Origin: Streptomyces inhibens
GTDB lineage: Bacteria; Actinomycetota; Actinomycetes; Streptomycetales; Streptomycetaceae
Reading direction: 5' to 3'
Assembly: GCF_003389455.1 (NCBI RefSeq)
Contig: NZ_QUAC01000481.1
Location: forward strand, 1 to 47,127
DNA: 47,127 bases
Shown here: positions 24,910 through 35,353 of the stretch, one piece after another
Numbering within the stretch: position 1 is the first letter of the stretch
Layout of the letters: each line of letters begins with the position of its first letter
Position numbers and translations under genes: made by a program
Notes under the pieces: generated by a model
What the model was told of the DNA's origin: nothing
Seen by the model: only the letters and a program-made list of their open reading frames with translations
Database searches by the model: none

Positions 24910-26418
24910 GTGTCGTCAATCGAGACCATTCACGTAGACGGGGTGTGGCTCCCCGCCGCATCCGGCGCCACGCGGGAGGTCCTCGACCCCGCCGACGCGA
25001 CGACGCTCCAGGTGGTGTCCGAGGGCGGCACCGAGGACACCGACGCGGCCGTCGCCGCGGCCAAGCGGGCCTTCGACGGCGGCGCCGGCGCCTGGCCCCG
25101 TACGGCCGTCGCCGAGCGCTCCGCGCTGCTGCGCCGGGTCGCCGACCTGCTCCAGCGCGACCGCGAGGAGATCGCGCTCATCGAGAGCCGGGACACCGGC
25201 AAGACGCTGGAGGAGGGCCGGGTCGACGTCGACGACGTCACCAACGCCTTCCGGTACTTCGCCGATGTGGTGATGAACGAGAGCGGCGGCCGGGTCGTCG
25301 ACGCCGGTTCGCCGGATGTGCACAGCGTGGTCGTGCATGAGCCGGTCGGTGTCTGTGCGCTCATCACGCCGTGGAACTACCCGTTGCTGCAAGCCAGTTG
25401 GAAGATCGCACCGGCCCTCGCGGCCGGCAACACTTTTGTGATCAAGCCCAGCGAGGTCACCCCACTGTCGACCGTGCACCTGATCAAGCTGCTGGTCGAG
25501 GCCGGGCTGCCGGCCGGTGTCGCCAACATCGTCACCGGCGCGGGCGTGCCGGTGGGCCAGCGGCTGGCCGAGCACCCGGATGTGGATCTGTTCTCCTTCA
25601 CGGGCGGCCTCGTCAGCGGTACGAAGGCGGGCGCGGCGGCGGTCTCCGGCGCCAAGAAGATCGCGCTGGAGCTGGGCGGCAAGAACCCCAACGTCGTCTT
25701 CGCCGACGCCTGCGCCACCGAGGAAGGGTTCGACACCGCCGTCGACCAGGCCCTCAACGCCGCGTTCATCCACAGCGGGCAGGTCTGCTCGGCCGGCGCC
25801 CGGCTGATCATCGAGGAGTCGGTGCGCGACCGCTTCGTCTCCGAACTCGCCCGCCGCGCCGAGAAGATCAAGCTCGGCCGGGGCACCGAGGACGGCGTGG
25901 AGTGCGGTCCGCTGGTCTCGCAGCAGCAGCTCGACAAGGTCGAGGCGTATGTCGCCTCCGCGCTGGCCGAGGGTGCCCAGCTGCGGTGCGGCGGCGCCCG
26001 CCCCAAGCCCTCCGATGTGCGGCCGGCCACCGGTTACTTCTACCCGCCGACCGTGCTGGACGGCTGCCACCGCGAGATGAAGGTCGTCAGGGAAGAGACC
26101 TTCGGCCCGATTCTGACGGTGGAGACCTTCGCCACAGAGGACGAGGCCGTCGCGCTCGCCAACGACACCGAGTACGGCCTGGCCGGCGCCGTGTTCTCCG
26201 CCGACACCGCGCGCGCCCGCCGGGTCGCCGCCCGGCTGCGGCACGGCACGGTCTGGATCAACGACTACCACCCGTACCTCCCGCAGGCGGAGTGGGGCGG
26301 CTTCGGCAAATCCGGCATCGGACGTGAATTGGGTCCCACAGGTCTGGACGAATACCGCGAAAGCAAGCACATTTACGAAAACCTCCGGCCGGAGCCGGTG
26401 CGCTGGTTCGCGGGCTGA
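24910..26418 (+). CDS. betB: Betaine aldehyde dehydrogenase
   Basis: This 502-residue NAD(P)-dependent aldehyde dehydrogenase should oxidise betaine aldehyde to glycine betaine. The family motifs are present: ITPWNYPLLQASWKIAPALA, VIKPSEVTPLS, FTGGLVSG, the catalytic Glu (E254) in LELGGKNPNVVF and the catalytic Cys (C293) in SGQVCSAG. The C-terminus WGGFGKSGIGRELGPTGLDEY is typical of BetB-like enzymes. The substrate assignment rests mainly on the neighbours: a choline-oxidase-like GMC enzyme 56 bp downstream and a betaine importer after it. The start is GTG 24910 with GGAAGG upstream. Confidence 0.88.
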   Translation: MSSIETIHVDGVWLPAASGATREVLDPADATTLQVVSEGGTEDTDAAVAAAKRAFDGGAGAWPRTAVAERSALLRRVADLLQRDREEIALIESRDTGKTLEEGRVDVDDVTNAFRYFADVVMNESGGRVVDAGSPDVHSVVVHEPVGVCALITPWNYPLLQASWKIAPALAAGNTFVIKPSEVTPLSTVHLIKLLVEAGLPAGVANIVTGAGVPVGQRLAEHPDVDLFSFTGGLVSGTKAGAAAVSGAKKIALELGGKNPNVVFADACATEEGFDTAVDQALNAAFIHSGQVCSAGARLIIEESVRDRFVSELARRAEKIKLGRGTEDGVECGPLVSQQQLDKVEAYVASALAEGAQLRCGGARPKPSDVRPATGYFYPPTVLDGCHREMKVVREETFGPILTVETFATEDEAVALANDTEYGLAGAVFSADTARARRVAARLRHGTVWINDYHPYLPQAEWGGFGKSGIGRELGPTGLDEYRESKHIYENLRPEPVRWFAG

Positions 26419-26474
26419 CACCCGACCCCGCTTCACACCACCCGCACCACGCGCTTTGCAGTAAGGAGCACCCC

Positions 26475-28024
26475 ATGCCTGTGTACGACTATGTCGTTGT
26501 CGGCGGCGGCACCGCCGGTTCCGTCATCGCCTCCCGTCTCACCGAGGACCCGGACGTCACCGTCGCCGTCATCGAGGGCGGCCCCTCCGACCTCGACCGT
26601 GACGAGGTACTGACGCTGCGCCGCTGGCTCGGCCTGCTCGGCGGCGAGCTGGACTACGAGTACACGACCACCGAGCAGCCGCGCGGCAACTCGCACATCC
26701 TGCACAGCCGCGCCAAGGTGCTCGGCGGCTGCTCCTCGCACAACACCCTGATCTCCTTCAAGCCGCTGCCGTCCGACTGGGACGAGTGGGAGGCGGCGGG
26801 CGCGGCCGGCTGGGGCGCCAAGGAGATGGACCCGTACTTCGGCAAGCTGCGCAACAACATCGTGCGGGTGGCCAAGAAGGACCAGAACCAGATCGCCACC
26901 GACTGGATCGAGGCCACCAAGACCGCCCTGGGGGTCCCCGAGGTCGTCGGCTTCAACGACCGGCCCTTCGAGGAGGGCGTCGGCTTCTTCGACCTCTCCT
27001 ACCACCCGGAGAACAACAAGCGCTCCTCCGCCTCCGTCGCCTACCTCCACCCGCACATGGAGGCCGGCGACCGCCCGAACCTCACGCTGATGCTGGAGAC
27101 CTGGGCGCACAAGCTGGAGCTGGACGGCACCCGGGCGACGGGCGTACACGTCCGTACGAAGGACGGCGAGGAGATCTACGTCGAGGCCGCCCGCGAGGTG
27201 CTGGTGTGCGCCGGCGCGGTGGACACCCCGCGGCTGCTGATGCACTCCGGCATCGGTCCGAAGAAGGACCTGGAGGCGCTGGGACTGCCCTGCGTGCTCG
27301 ACCTGCCGGGCGTCGGCGAGAACCTGATCGACCACCCCGAGTCGGTGATCGTCTGGGAGACCGACGGTCCGATCCCGGACAACTCCGCGATGGACTCCGA
27401 CGCGGGCCTGTTCGTCAAGCGGGACCCGGAGCACAAGGGCCCCGACCTGATGTTCCACTTCTACCAGATCCCGTTCACCGACAACCCCGAGCGGCTGGGC
27501 TACGAGCGCCCCGAACACGGTGTGTCGATGACCCCGAACATCCCCAAGTCCCGCTCCCGCGGCCGCCTTTACCTCACCTCCGCGGACCCCGAGGTCAAGC
27601 CCGCTCTCGACTTCCGGTACTTCGAGTGCGACGAGAACGGGGTCGACTACGACGGCGACACCCTCGTCGACGGCATCAAGCTGGCCCGCAAGGTCGCGCA
27701 GGCCGAGCCGTTCGCCAAGTGGCTCAAGCGGGAGGTCTTCCCCGGGCCCGAGGTCACCGACGACGCGGAGATCAGCGAGCTGGTACGCAAGGCCGCGCAC
27801 ACCGTCTACCACCCGGCCGGCACCTGCAAGATGGGTGCCGCCGATGACCAACTGGCCGTTGTCGACCCCGAGTTGAAGATCCGCGGCCTGTCCGGCATCC
27901 GTATCGCCGACGCCTCCGTCTTCCCGACGATGCCGGCCGTCAACCCGATGCTGGGCGTGCTCATGGTGGGGGAGAAGTGCGCCGAACTGCTCCGTGAAGT
28001 CCCGACCCAAGGAGGTGATGCGTG

Positions 28025-28025
<1 letters not shown>
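26475..28025 (+). CDS. GMC oxidoreductase, choline oxidase/dehydrogenase-like
   Basis: The 516-residue FAD enzyme probably oxidises choline to betaine aldehyde, and perhaps further. The dinucleotide loop is VVVGGGTAGSVIASRL (about 7-22). The second signature includes HSRAKVLGGCSSHN with H89; in Arthrobacter choline oxidase the His of the same CSSHN motif carries covalent FAD. The catalytic His (about H446, YHPAGT) and Asn (about N490, AVNPMLG) are present. By eye it is closer to choline oxidase than to BetA. A region I remember as THARSRG in that enzyme reads PKSRSRG here, so an active-site His may be replaced by Lys. The stop overlaps the next start (TGATG), after a perfect ribosome site. 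Confidence 0.85.
28009..28019 (+). promoter_or_regulatory. Full-length Shine-Dalgarno sequence
   Basis: AAGGAGGTGAT is complementary along 11 bases to the usual 3' end of bacterial 16S rRNA. It lies within the last codons of the GMC gene, 5 bp before ATG 28025 (2 bp before GTG 28022), so it should drive strong translation of the ABC ATPase gene at the overlap. Confidence 0.7.
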
Positions 28026-29145
<1,120 letters not shown>

Positions 29146-29146
<1 letters not shown>

Positions 29147-29316
29147 TGTACGCCGCCACCACCCGAAGCGGCGCCGTACGCGCCGTCGGCGCCAGAGCGC
29201 CCGCGGCCACGCCGCGGGCCCGGCTGCGCGCCGCCTGGCTGCGCCACTGGCGCGAGGCCCAGCGCTGCGCCGCGATGAATGTGCCCACCGGCACCGTGAA
29301 GCGGGGGCGCGCATGA
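29146..29316 (+). CDS. Small basic protein between importer ATPase and permease
   Basis: A 56-residue reading frame begins at an ATG overlapping the ATPase stop (TGATG) and ends with a TGA overlapping the permease ATG (ATGA). Such coupling on both sides, with no spare bases, argues that it is translated. The protein is Arg/Ala-rich (nine or more arginines) and has no membrane segment. Its end, CAAMNVPTGTVKRGRA, resembles the recognition helix of sigma region 4 (VPxGTVKSR), possibly by chance. I know no family for it. It could be a small regulator of the importer or a translation-coupling peptide. Confidence 0.55.
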
Positions 29317-31307
29317 GTGTTTTCGGTACGCCCCCGATCTCCCAGAGGTACCTCGACACCGCCAAGCCCGCCCCGGTGCAACTGCTGCTGCACCGCCGCG
29401 GCCTGGCCAAGCTCCTGCTGCTCGCCGTCGCCGCGGCGGTCATCGTCCCGCTGCTGCAGGCCAAGTACGGCGCCGCCTGGCCGTCGTCGCTGACCGTCGA
29501 TGTCTCCGGCCCGCTCGGCAGGACCAGCGACTGGATCATCGACAACCGCGACAGCCACCCGTTGTTCGTCTACTTCCTCGGTCACCTCAGCAACGCCGTG
29601 GTGATCTCCGTACGCGGCGTCTATCTGCTGCTGCTCGCGCTCGGCTGGACCGGCGTGACGGCCGGCGTCACGCTGATCGCCTGGCGCGTCGCCGGTGTCC
29701 GCATCGCCGCGACCGCACTGATCTCCTTCGTGGTCAGCGGTCTGCTGGGCATGTGGGTCCCGACCATGCAGACGCTCGCCCTGATGGTCGTGGCGGTGGC
29801 CGCCTCGGTCCTCGTCGGCGCCCTGCTCGGCCTGGCCGCCGGTCTCTCGGACCGGCTGTTCCGGCTGCTGCGCCCGGTCCTGGACACCATGCAGGTCCTG
29901 CCCGCCTTCGCCTATCTCCTGCCCGTCGTGCTGGTCTTCGGCATCGGCGTACCGGCCGCGCTGCTGGCCACCGTGATCTACGCGGCTCCGCCGATGGCGC
30001 GGCTGACCGCGCTCGGCCTGCGCGGCGCGGACCCCGGTGTGCTGGAAGCGGTCGCCTCGCTCGGCGCCACCGGCCGGCAGCGGCTGCTGACCGCCCGGCT
30101 CCCGCTGGCCCGCAAGGAGCTGCTGCTCGGCGTCAACCAGACGATCATGATGGCGCTGTCCATGGTCGTGATCGCCTCGATGATCGGCGCGGCCGGCCTC
30201 GGTGACCGCGTCTACCAGGCGCTCGCCTCGGTGGACGTCGGCGCCGCACTCGCCGCCGCCGTCCCGATCGTGCTGCTGGCCATCGTCATGGACCGCACCA
30301 CCGCGGCGGCCGGCGAACGGCTCGGCGCCGACACCCCCGCCACCGGCCCGAAGTGGCAGCGCGGCTGGCCGGTCTGGGCCGGGGTGGCCGCCGTCACGGC
30401 CGTACTGGCCCTCGTCGGCCGCCTGTCGGGCTCCCTGGTCTGGCCGGGCGCCTGGTCCCTGGACATCGCCCGCCCCGTCAACGACTTCAAGGAGTGGATG
30501 GTCGACCACCTCTACTCCGGCGTCCCCGTCGTGGGCGGCACCGCCGACTGGGCCGCGCACTTCACCGACTGGGTGCTCAACCCGCTGCGCGACGGCCTGA
30601 CCGCGCTGCCCTGGTACGGCACGCTGCTCATCGTCGCCGCGCTGGCCTGGCTCATCGGCACCTGGCGCACCGCCCTGACCGCCGTCCTCGCGATGGCCGC
30701 CATCGGTGTGCTGGGCGTCTGGAAGCCGTCCATGAACACCCTCTCCCAGGTCCTCGCCGCCCTCGCGGTGACCCTGGTGATCGGCTTCGGCGTCGGCATC
30801 CTCGCCGCCGGCAGCAAGCGCTTCGAAGCGATCCTGCGGCCGGTCCTGGACGTCATGCAGACCATGCCGCAGTTCGTCTACCTCATCCCGGTGGTCGCGC
30901 TGTTCGCCGTGGGCCGCGCCCCGGCCGCCGCCGCGGCGGTCGTCTACGCGCTGCCGGCCGTCATCCGCATCACCACCCAGGGCCTGCGCCAGGTGGAGCC
31001 CGCGGCCGTGGAATCGGCCCGCTCGCTGGGCGCCACCCGCTGGCAGATCCTGCGCCAGGTGCAGCTTCCGCTCGCCCGGCCCGCTCTGCTACTGGCCGTC
31101 AACCAGGGCGTGGTCCTCGTCCTCGCCGTCGTCATCATCGGCGGTCTGGTCGGCGGCGGTGCCCTCGGCTACGACGTCGTCACCGGCCTCGCCACCGGAG
31201 ACCTGGCCCTCGGCCTGGTCGCGGGTGTGGCGATCGTGTGCCTGGGCCTGATGCTCGACCGGGTCACCCAGCCCACCGAACGCCGTACGACGGGGAAGGG
31301 AGCCTGA
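29313..31307 (+). CDS. Glycine betaine ABC importer permease, two fused permease domains
   Basis: The 664-residue protein carries two tandem OpuAB/ProW permease domains. Each domain has the EAA loop that docks the ATPase: GADPGVLEAVASLGATGRQR (about 232-251) and VEPAAVESARSLGATRWQIL (about 563-582). About six membrane segments per domain plus an N-terminal one can be traced. Fusion of both halves removes the need for homodimerisation of a single permease; this layout is known in actinobacterial OpuA-type systems. The start is ATG 29313 (MSVFGTPPISQRYLDTAKPA), overlapping the small gene before it. The binding-protein gene starts 2 bp after the stop. Confidence 0.92.
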   Translation: MSVFGTPPISQRYLDTAKPAPVQLLLHRRGLAKLLLLAVAAAVIVPLLQAKYGAAWPSSLTVDVSGPLGRTSDWIIDNRDSHPLFVYFLGHLSNAVVISVRGVYLLLLALGWTGVTAGVTLIAWRVAGVRIAATALISFVVSGLLGMWVPTMQTLALMVVAVAASVLVGALLGLAAGLSDRLFRLLRPVLDTMQVLPAFAYLLPVVLVFGIGVPAALLATVIYAAPPMARLTALGLRGADPGVLEAVASLGATGRQRLLTARLPLARKELLLGVNQTIMMALSMVVIASMIGAAGLGDRVYQALASVDVGAALAAAVPIVLLAIVMDRTTAAAGERLGADTPATGPKWQRGWPVWAGVAAVTAVLALVGRLSGSLVWPGAWSLDIARPVNDFKEWMVDHLYSGVPVVGGTADWAAHFTDWVLNPLRDGLTALPWYGTLLIVAALAWLIGTWRTALTAVLAMAAIGVLGVWKPSMNTLSQVLAALAVTLVIGFGVGILAAGSKRFEAILRPVLDVMQTMPQFVYLIPVVALFAVGRAPAAAAAVVYALPAVIRITTQGLRQVEPAAVESARSLGATRWQILRQVQLPLARPALLLAVNQGVVLVLAVVIIGGLVGGGALGYDVVTGLATGDLALGLVAGVAIVCLGLMLDRVTQPTERRTTGKGA

Positions 31308-31309
31308 CC

Positions 31310-32302
31310 ATGTCCCGTACGCGCACAAAAATCCTCGGGACGACCGTGCTCACCGGCACGGTGCTGCTCTCCCTTTCGCTCTCCGCCTGCGGCAAGGCGG
31401 ACATGACCAAGCAGTCCTCGCCGTTCGCGGCGGCCAAGGGCTCCAAGTCCGTCACCCTTTCCGTACAGACCTGGGTCGGCGCCCAGTCCAATGTCGCGGT
31501 CGCCAAGTACCTGCTCGAACACAAGCTGGGCTACCACGTCGACACCGTCCAGGTGGACGAGATCCCTGCCTGGGACGCCCTCAGCCAGGGCCGGGTCGAC
31601 GCGATCCTGGAGGACTGGGGCCACCCCGACCAGGAACAGCGCTACGTCAAGGACAAGAAGACGATCACCGCGGGTGGCGGCAACGGCGTCACCGGCCACA
31701 TCGGCTGGTACGTCCCCAAGTACTGGGCCGACAAGCACCCCGAGGTCACCAACTGGAAGAACCTCAACAAGTTCGCCAAGCAGCTGCGCACCTCGGAAAG
31801 CGGCAACAAGGGCCAGCTGATGGACGGTTCGCCGTCCTATGTCACCAACGACAAGGCGCTGGTGAAGAATCTCGGCCTGGACTACGAGGTCGTCTTCGCC
31901 GGCTCCGAGGCGGCCCAGATCACCCAGATCCAGCAGTTCGCCAAGGCGAAAAAGCCCTTCCTGACGTATTGGTACGAGCCCCAGTGGCTCTTCAACCAGG
32001 TGCCGATGGTGGAGGTCGCACTCCCCAAGTACACCGACGCCTGCGCGGAAAAGGGCACCAAGGATCCGCAGTCCATCGACTGCGCCTATCCCACCACCCC
32101 CCTGCAGAAGTACTTCAACACGGACTTCGCCAAGAGCGGCAGCAGCGCCGCGGCGTTCCTGAAGAACTTCAAGTGGACCAAGGACGACCAGAACGAGGTC
32201 TCCGAATCCATTGCCTCGGGCGGCCTGTCGGCCGATGAGGCGGCCAAGAAGTGGGCGGACAAGCACCCGGACGTCTGGAAGAGCTGGCTGCCCAAGAAGT
32301 AG
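31310..32302 (+). CDS. Glycine betaine-binding lipoprotein (OpuAC-like)
   Basis: The 330-residue lipoprotein captures the solute outside the cell and delivers it to the permease. It has a signal peptide with a clear lipobox (SLSLSAC, Cys about residue 24). The mature start VTLSVQTWVGAQSNVAVAKYLLEHK is the OpuAC/ProX-type opening, and the aromatic residues that form a betaine cage can be suggested in EDWGHP, GWYVPKYW and TYWYEPQWLF. GGGGAAGGGAG precedes ATG 31310. It is the last gene of the five-gene bet/opu operon, followed by a strong terminator. Confidence 0.93.
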   Translation: MSRTRTKILGTTVLTGTVLLSLSLSACGKADMTKQSSPFAAAKGSKSVTLSVQTWVGAQSNVAVAKYLLEHKLGYHVDTVQVDEIPAWDALSQGRVDAILEDWGHPDQEQRYVKDKKTITAGGGNGVTGHIGWYVPKYWADKHPEVTNWKNLNKFAKQLRTSESGNKGQLMDGSPSYVTNDKALVKNLGLDYEVVFAGSEAAQITQIQQFAKAKKPFLTYWYEPQWLFNQVPMVEVALPKYTDACAEKGTKDPQSIDCAYPTTPLQKYFNTDFAKSGSSAAAFLKNFKWTKDDQNEVSESIASGGLSADEAAKKWADKHPDVWKSWLPKK

Positions 32303-32319
32303 CCCACGCGAGAGCAGCC

Positions 32320-32356
32320 GCGGGCAGTCGCACAACAGGTACGTGCGACTGCCCGC
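32320..32356. terminator. Strong hairpin terminator of the betaine operon
   Basis: A perfect 14-bp stem (GCGGGCAGTCGCAC at 32320-32333 and complement at 32343-32356) has a 9-base loop and can extend outward with imperfect GC pairs. It starts 18 bp after the last operon gene. Confidence 0.85.
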
Positions 32357-32490
32357 TGCCGCGCCTGGGCGTCGGCCTCCGGCTGGTGCATCGCCCTCGC
32401 TCGTTCGGGTGGCGGGCGACGAACAGGGGCAGCGCGCGGGGGCGGACACCGCAGGCTATGACGCGCCACCGACGAAAGGTCCGGCCCGTC

Positions 32491-32712
32491 ATGCCCCTGC
32501 CGCCGACATGCCCCACTCCCGAGTGCGACGACCGGCTGTGGAAGGACACCACGAACACCAACACCGACTGGGACAACTGGCGTTGGTGGTGCCAGCGCTG
32601 CGACAAGCAGTGGTATCCCACCGCGGACCAGATCGCGGAGTTCCGTTACGGGGCATCGGGAGCACCGGACAATGCCGTCTACCGCGACCCCAGGGTGGCG
32701 GCCCGGCGATAG
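32491..32712 (+). CDS. Small zinc-ribbon-like protein
   Basis: The 73-residue protein has two cysteine pairs, C7-x4-C12 (CPTPEC) and C34-x2-C37 (CQRC), around a Trp/Asp/Asn-rich loop, a compact zinc-ribbon pattern. A polar tail follows. ATG 32491 is preceded by GAAAGG at some distance; an in-frame ATG at 32458 (MTRHRRKVRPV) is a possible alternative. I know no specific function. It stands alone on the plus strand at the border between the betaine operon and the minus-strand island, and looks like an accessory gene. Confidence 0.6.
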   Translation: MPLPPTCPTPECDDRLWKDTTNTNTDWDNWRWWCQRCDKQWYPTADQIAEFRYGASGAPDNAVYRDPRVAARR

Positions 32713-32768
32713 GACGCTCGGCAAGGGCAGTCCCGGGTGAGCGGACGGCCGGGGCCGGTAGACGAAGG

Positions 32769-33896
32769 TCAGCCGAAGGAGGCTGACCACTTTCCGCGCG
32801 AGAAATGGCATACGCCATCCGGCGTGATGTGCACGTGGCTGCCGTAGAGGGGAAGGCCGCCCTCAGCGTTGAGCCGATTGCGGATGCGCTCCAGGACCTG
32901 CCACAGCCGGCGGGGGCCGCCCTGGTGGACCGTGGGAGGCTCCAGCCGTGTGGCTGATGCCCTGGCCCACGATCCGTCCGCATGGACAAGCCAGGCCGTC
33001 CGCTGCACCCCCTGCTCCTCGTAGTGGGCCTCAACACCGGGGACGGACAACTCCAGCATGGCTCGCACATCCCATGCCGCAGAGACATTCAGCACGGGAT
33101 AGCGACCCTGCGATACGGCCTCGCCTTCGCGGTCTCGCACGGCCGTGAACGACTCGCGCAAGTCGGGTGGCAACTCGGCACCCGAGCGGGTGCTCATGAA
33201 GCCGGCTCGGTCCCACTCGACCACTCCGCGGGCGGTTCCGTCATCGCCCTTGTCAGCGGTGACGATGATCGGAACACGGGCAAGAGTGGTCACCAGCCGA
33301 CCACCGGGACGCAGCGCGGCCAGGACGGCAGCCAGGTTGGGCAACGCCACCATGGAGACGATGCGGTCGAACTCTCCCGGGATTTCGGTGGTGGCGTCGC
33401 AAGTGACCACCTGTGGCGTCAGCCCGATGCTGTCCAGCCGGTCCATGGCTACTTCCGTGAGATATGGATCCACGTCCCCAGCCACCACGTGCTTGTCCCC
33501 GAGCCGCTGCGCGGCCACGGCGGTGGTATAGCCGGAGCCGGCACCCACCACGAAGAGGTCCGCCCCGTCATACAGGTGCCCATGACGCAGCATGCGCACC
33601 ACGAGACTCGGCAGCGTGCTGGACGAGGTGGGAACACCGGTGGGCCGGTCTGCGGGACTGGCGGAATCGGCGTGAAGAGCGCCGATCCGGGTCACCAGTG
33701 ACGTGTCCGAGTAGGCCGCGTGCAGCCACGCCGCTTCATCGGCGGAGCCCTCCCGTAGCGCACGCTGGTCCAGGTCCCACCACCGAGGCACAAAGACATG
33801 CCGCGGAGTGGAGGCGACCGGCTCACGCCACCGCGATACCGCCGGAGTCACGCTGGCCGCCAGACGCTCGGCGTACGGTTTCCAGTCCATCACCAC
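32769..33896 (-). CDS. PCMT-like SAM-dependent methyltransferase of a putative peptide-modification cluster
   Basis: The 375-residue protein has a protein-L-isoaspartate methyltransferase-type core. The SAM site is FVVGAGSGYTTAVAAQRLG with GDVDPYLTEVA after it, and the preceding TLPSLVVRMLRHGHLYDG stretch is the family's substrate-side element. It is much longer than housekeeping PCMT (about 210 residues). The extra C-terminal 150 residues end LYGSHVHITPDGVCHFSRGKW, an ending I associate with methyltransferases of ATP-grasp or other RiPP maturation loci; no ATP-grasp gene is here. The start may be GTG 33896 or ATG 33890. It lies 11 bp after the radical SAM gene and is last in the run. Confidence 0.8.
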   Translation of the reverse strand: MVMDWKPYAERLAASVTPAVSRWREPVASTPRHVFVPRWWDLDQRALREGSADEAAWLHAAYSDTSLVTRIGALHADSASPADRPTGVPTSSSTLPSLVVRMLRHGHLYDGADLFVVGAGSGYTTAVAAQRLGDKHVVAGDVDPYLTEVAMDRLDSIGLTPQVVTCDATTEIPGEFDRIVSMVALPNLAAVLAALRPGGRLVTTLARVPIIVTADKGDDGTARGVVEWDRAGFMSTRSGAELPPDLRESFTAVRDREGEAVSQGRYPVLNVSAAWDVRAMLELSVPGVEAHYEEQGVQRTAWLVHADGSWARASATRLEPPTVHQGGPRRLWQVLERIRNRLNAEGGLPLYGSHVHITPDGVCHFSRGKWSASFG

Positions 33897-33907
33897 TGCT
33901 GCCTCAC

Positions 33908-34795
33908 TTACTCGTATGCGGGGTCACAGGCTGTTTGCTCCGCCGGCGCGCAATCGGAGCCGTCGGACGCCGGATTGCACTGCGGGTCGCAGGGGTCCGC
34001 ACCGGCCCGAGCGGGGACCTCGTGGAGTGCCCGCTCCCACCGGTCCCCATCCAGGATCTTGGCCAGTGGTTGAGTACGGGCATTGCCCGTGGTCATCCAC
34101 CGAGACATCACACAGGGCGCTACGTCGCCCGACGGCAAGACGGCCGCTTGCCCCTGCCCGCACCGCCCACACAGCTCCTCCGGCTTCGGGGCGGCTGCCG
34201 CCGGGACAGCGCGGCCAATGTGCCGGGTACGGTCCGTGCGGATCGACGTAACGCCCAGGGCCTCCAGTTCGACGCGGGCCTCCTGTACCCGCTGGCCAGG
34301 AAGTACCCGCACGATGCCCGCGCGTACGGGGATGCCCCTTTGCACTGCCTCCGCGATGTTCGCGCGCGTCCGGGCGTAGCTCCCCTGCCGCGTGGTGATC
34401 GTCTCGTGTTCCTCTGCACTGTCGCTGTAGTAGCTGGTGGCCAACCGGACTCCCGGCCGGCTGAGCACGTCCCACCACGCGGCTTTGATGTGAAAGAGGT
34501 TGCTGTAGACCTCCACCACCAGGCCCAGGCTCAGCGCGTACTCCACCAGCTCCACCCACGCGGGATGGACGGTGGGCTCACCACCGATGAACTGAACCTC
34601 CCGCGCGCCCAGCTTCGCTGCGTCGCCCATCACGCGCCGCCAGTCCACCGCTGTCATGGCGCCATGCGTACCATCCGGCCCGGACTGCGCGAAACACTGC
34701 GTGCACTGGAGCTGACAGGCCCCTGTGATCTCCAAAGCCACCACGCGCAGCTTGTCCTGCGTAGTGCTTGCCGGCTCTTCTGCAACGATCGTCAT
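33908..34795 (-). CDS. Radical SAM enzyme with SPASM-like cysteine-rich C-terminus
   Basis: The 295-residue enzyme has the radical SAM cluster motif C27-x3-C31-x2-C34 (CQLQCTQC), GGEP for SAM binding and a TIM-barrel-like middle. Its C-terminal 90 residues hold seven cysteines (about 209, 212, 228, 269, 273, 282, 290), first as CGRCGQ...GDVAPC and then as CDPQC, DC and AC near the very end. This fits a SPASM-like domain with one or two auxiliary clusters, as in peptide-modifying enzymes. ATG 34795 has AGAGGGG six bases upstream and lies only 2 bp after the NUDIX stop. With the methyltransferase downstream this suggests peptide modification; the substrate is unknown. Confidence 0.85.
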   Translation of the reverse strand: MTIVAEEPASTTQDKLRVVALEITGACQLQCTQCFAQSGPDGTHGAMTAVDWRRVMGDAAKLGAREVQFIGGEPTVHPAWVELVEYALSLGLVVEVYSNLFHIKAAWWDVLSRPGVRLATSYYSDSAEEHETITTRQGSYARTRANIAEAVQRGIPVRAGIVRVLPGQRVQEARVELEALGVTSIRTDRTRHIGRAVPAAAAPKPEELCGRCGQGQAAVLPSGDVAPCVMSRWMTTGNARTQPLAKILDGDRWERALHEVPARAGADPCDPQCNPASDGSDCAPAEQTACDPAYE

Positions 34796-34797
34796 TG

Positions 34798-35349
34798 CTA
34801 CCCCTCTTGAGTCGGTGATGCCGGACCCGCCTTGGCGCATTGCCGAAGCGGGGAGAACTTCGGACCTATGCCGGATGCCCCACGAGGTAGCGCATCCCGC
34901 CCCCCCTCCAGGGCCTCCAACGCCGCGCGAATCCGTGCGACCGTGTACGGCTCGGCGTAGTCGGCGACTTCACTCACCGGTACGAACCGGTACGCGCTCA
35001 ACTCACGTACAGGAAGCTGGAGTTCTGCGTTCTCATCCATGACTCCTCCGTCACAGACGAAGTTGTACCCCTCCTCGGACTCGCCATTTGCGGGCATGCG
35101 GTGAATGGTCAGAACGTCCCCCGGCTCAACGTCCTGCCCGGTCTCCTCATGGACCTCCCGCCGGAAGGCGTCGAGCAGATCCTCGTCCCGACGCGCACAG
35201 CCGCCGACGAGGCCCCACGGTCGCTCGCTCCCAGCCTCCTTCCGGTAGCGCTTCTCCACCAGGAGCACCGCGCCGGCGGCATTGCGGATGAGCGCCAGGG
35301 CGCCAATTCGGCGGCCGGGCGGATCGATGAATTCTGCGTTGGTGTGCAT
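34798..35349 (-). CDS. NUDIX hydrolase
   Basis: The 183-residue protein carries a complete NUDIX box, Gx5Ex7REVxEExGQ, in GGCARRDEDLLDAFRREVHE followed by ETGQDV. The N-terminal half (GALALIRNAAGAVLLVEKRY) is a standard NUDIX beta strand, and a polar C-terminal tail of about 30 residues follows. It should hydrolyse a nucleoside diphosphate-linked compound, identity unknown. ATG 35349 follows GGGGAG; an in-frame ATG at 35373 would overlap the gene before it. It is 4 bp from the 60-aa gene and 2 bp from the radical SAM gene, so all are co-transcribed. Confidence 0.88.
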   Translation of the reverse strand: MHTNAEFIDPPGRRIGALALIRNAAGAVLLVEKRYRKEAGSERPWGLVGGCARRDEDLLDAFRREVHEETGQDVEPGDVLTIHRMPANGESEEGYNFVCDGGVMDENAELQLPVRELSAYRFVPVSEVADYAEPYTVARIRAALEALEGGRDALPRGASGIGPKFSPLRQCAKAGPASPTQEG

Positions 35350-35353
35350 GCGA

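Noticed and set aside
30353..31309. N-terminal extension of the betaine-binding lipoprotein
   Set aside because: The frame is open but lies inside the permease gene; the signal peptide and lipobox place the start at 31310.
33464..34810. Plus-strand 448-codon frame across the methyltransferase and radical SAM genes
   Set aside because: It spans two opposite-strand genes with clear motifs and has no recognisable domain of its own.
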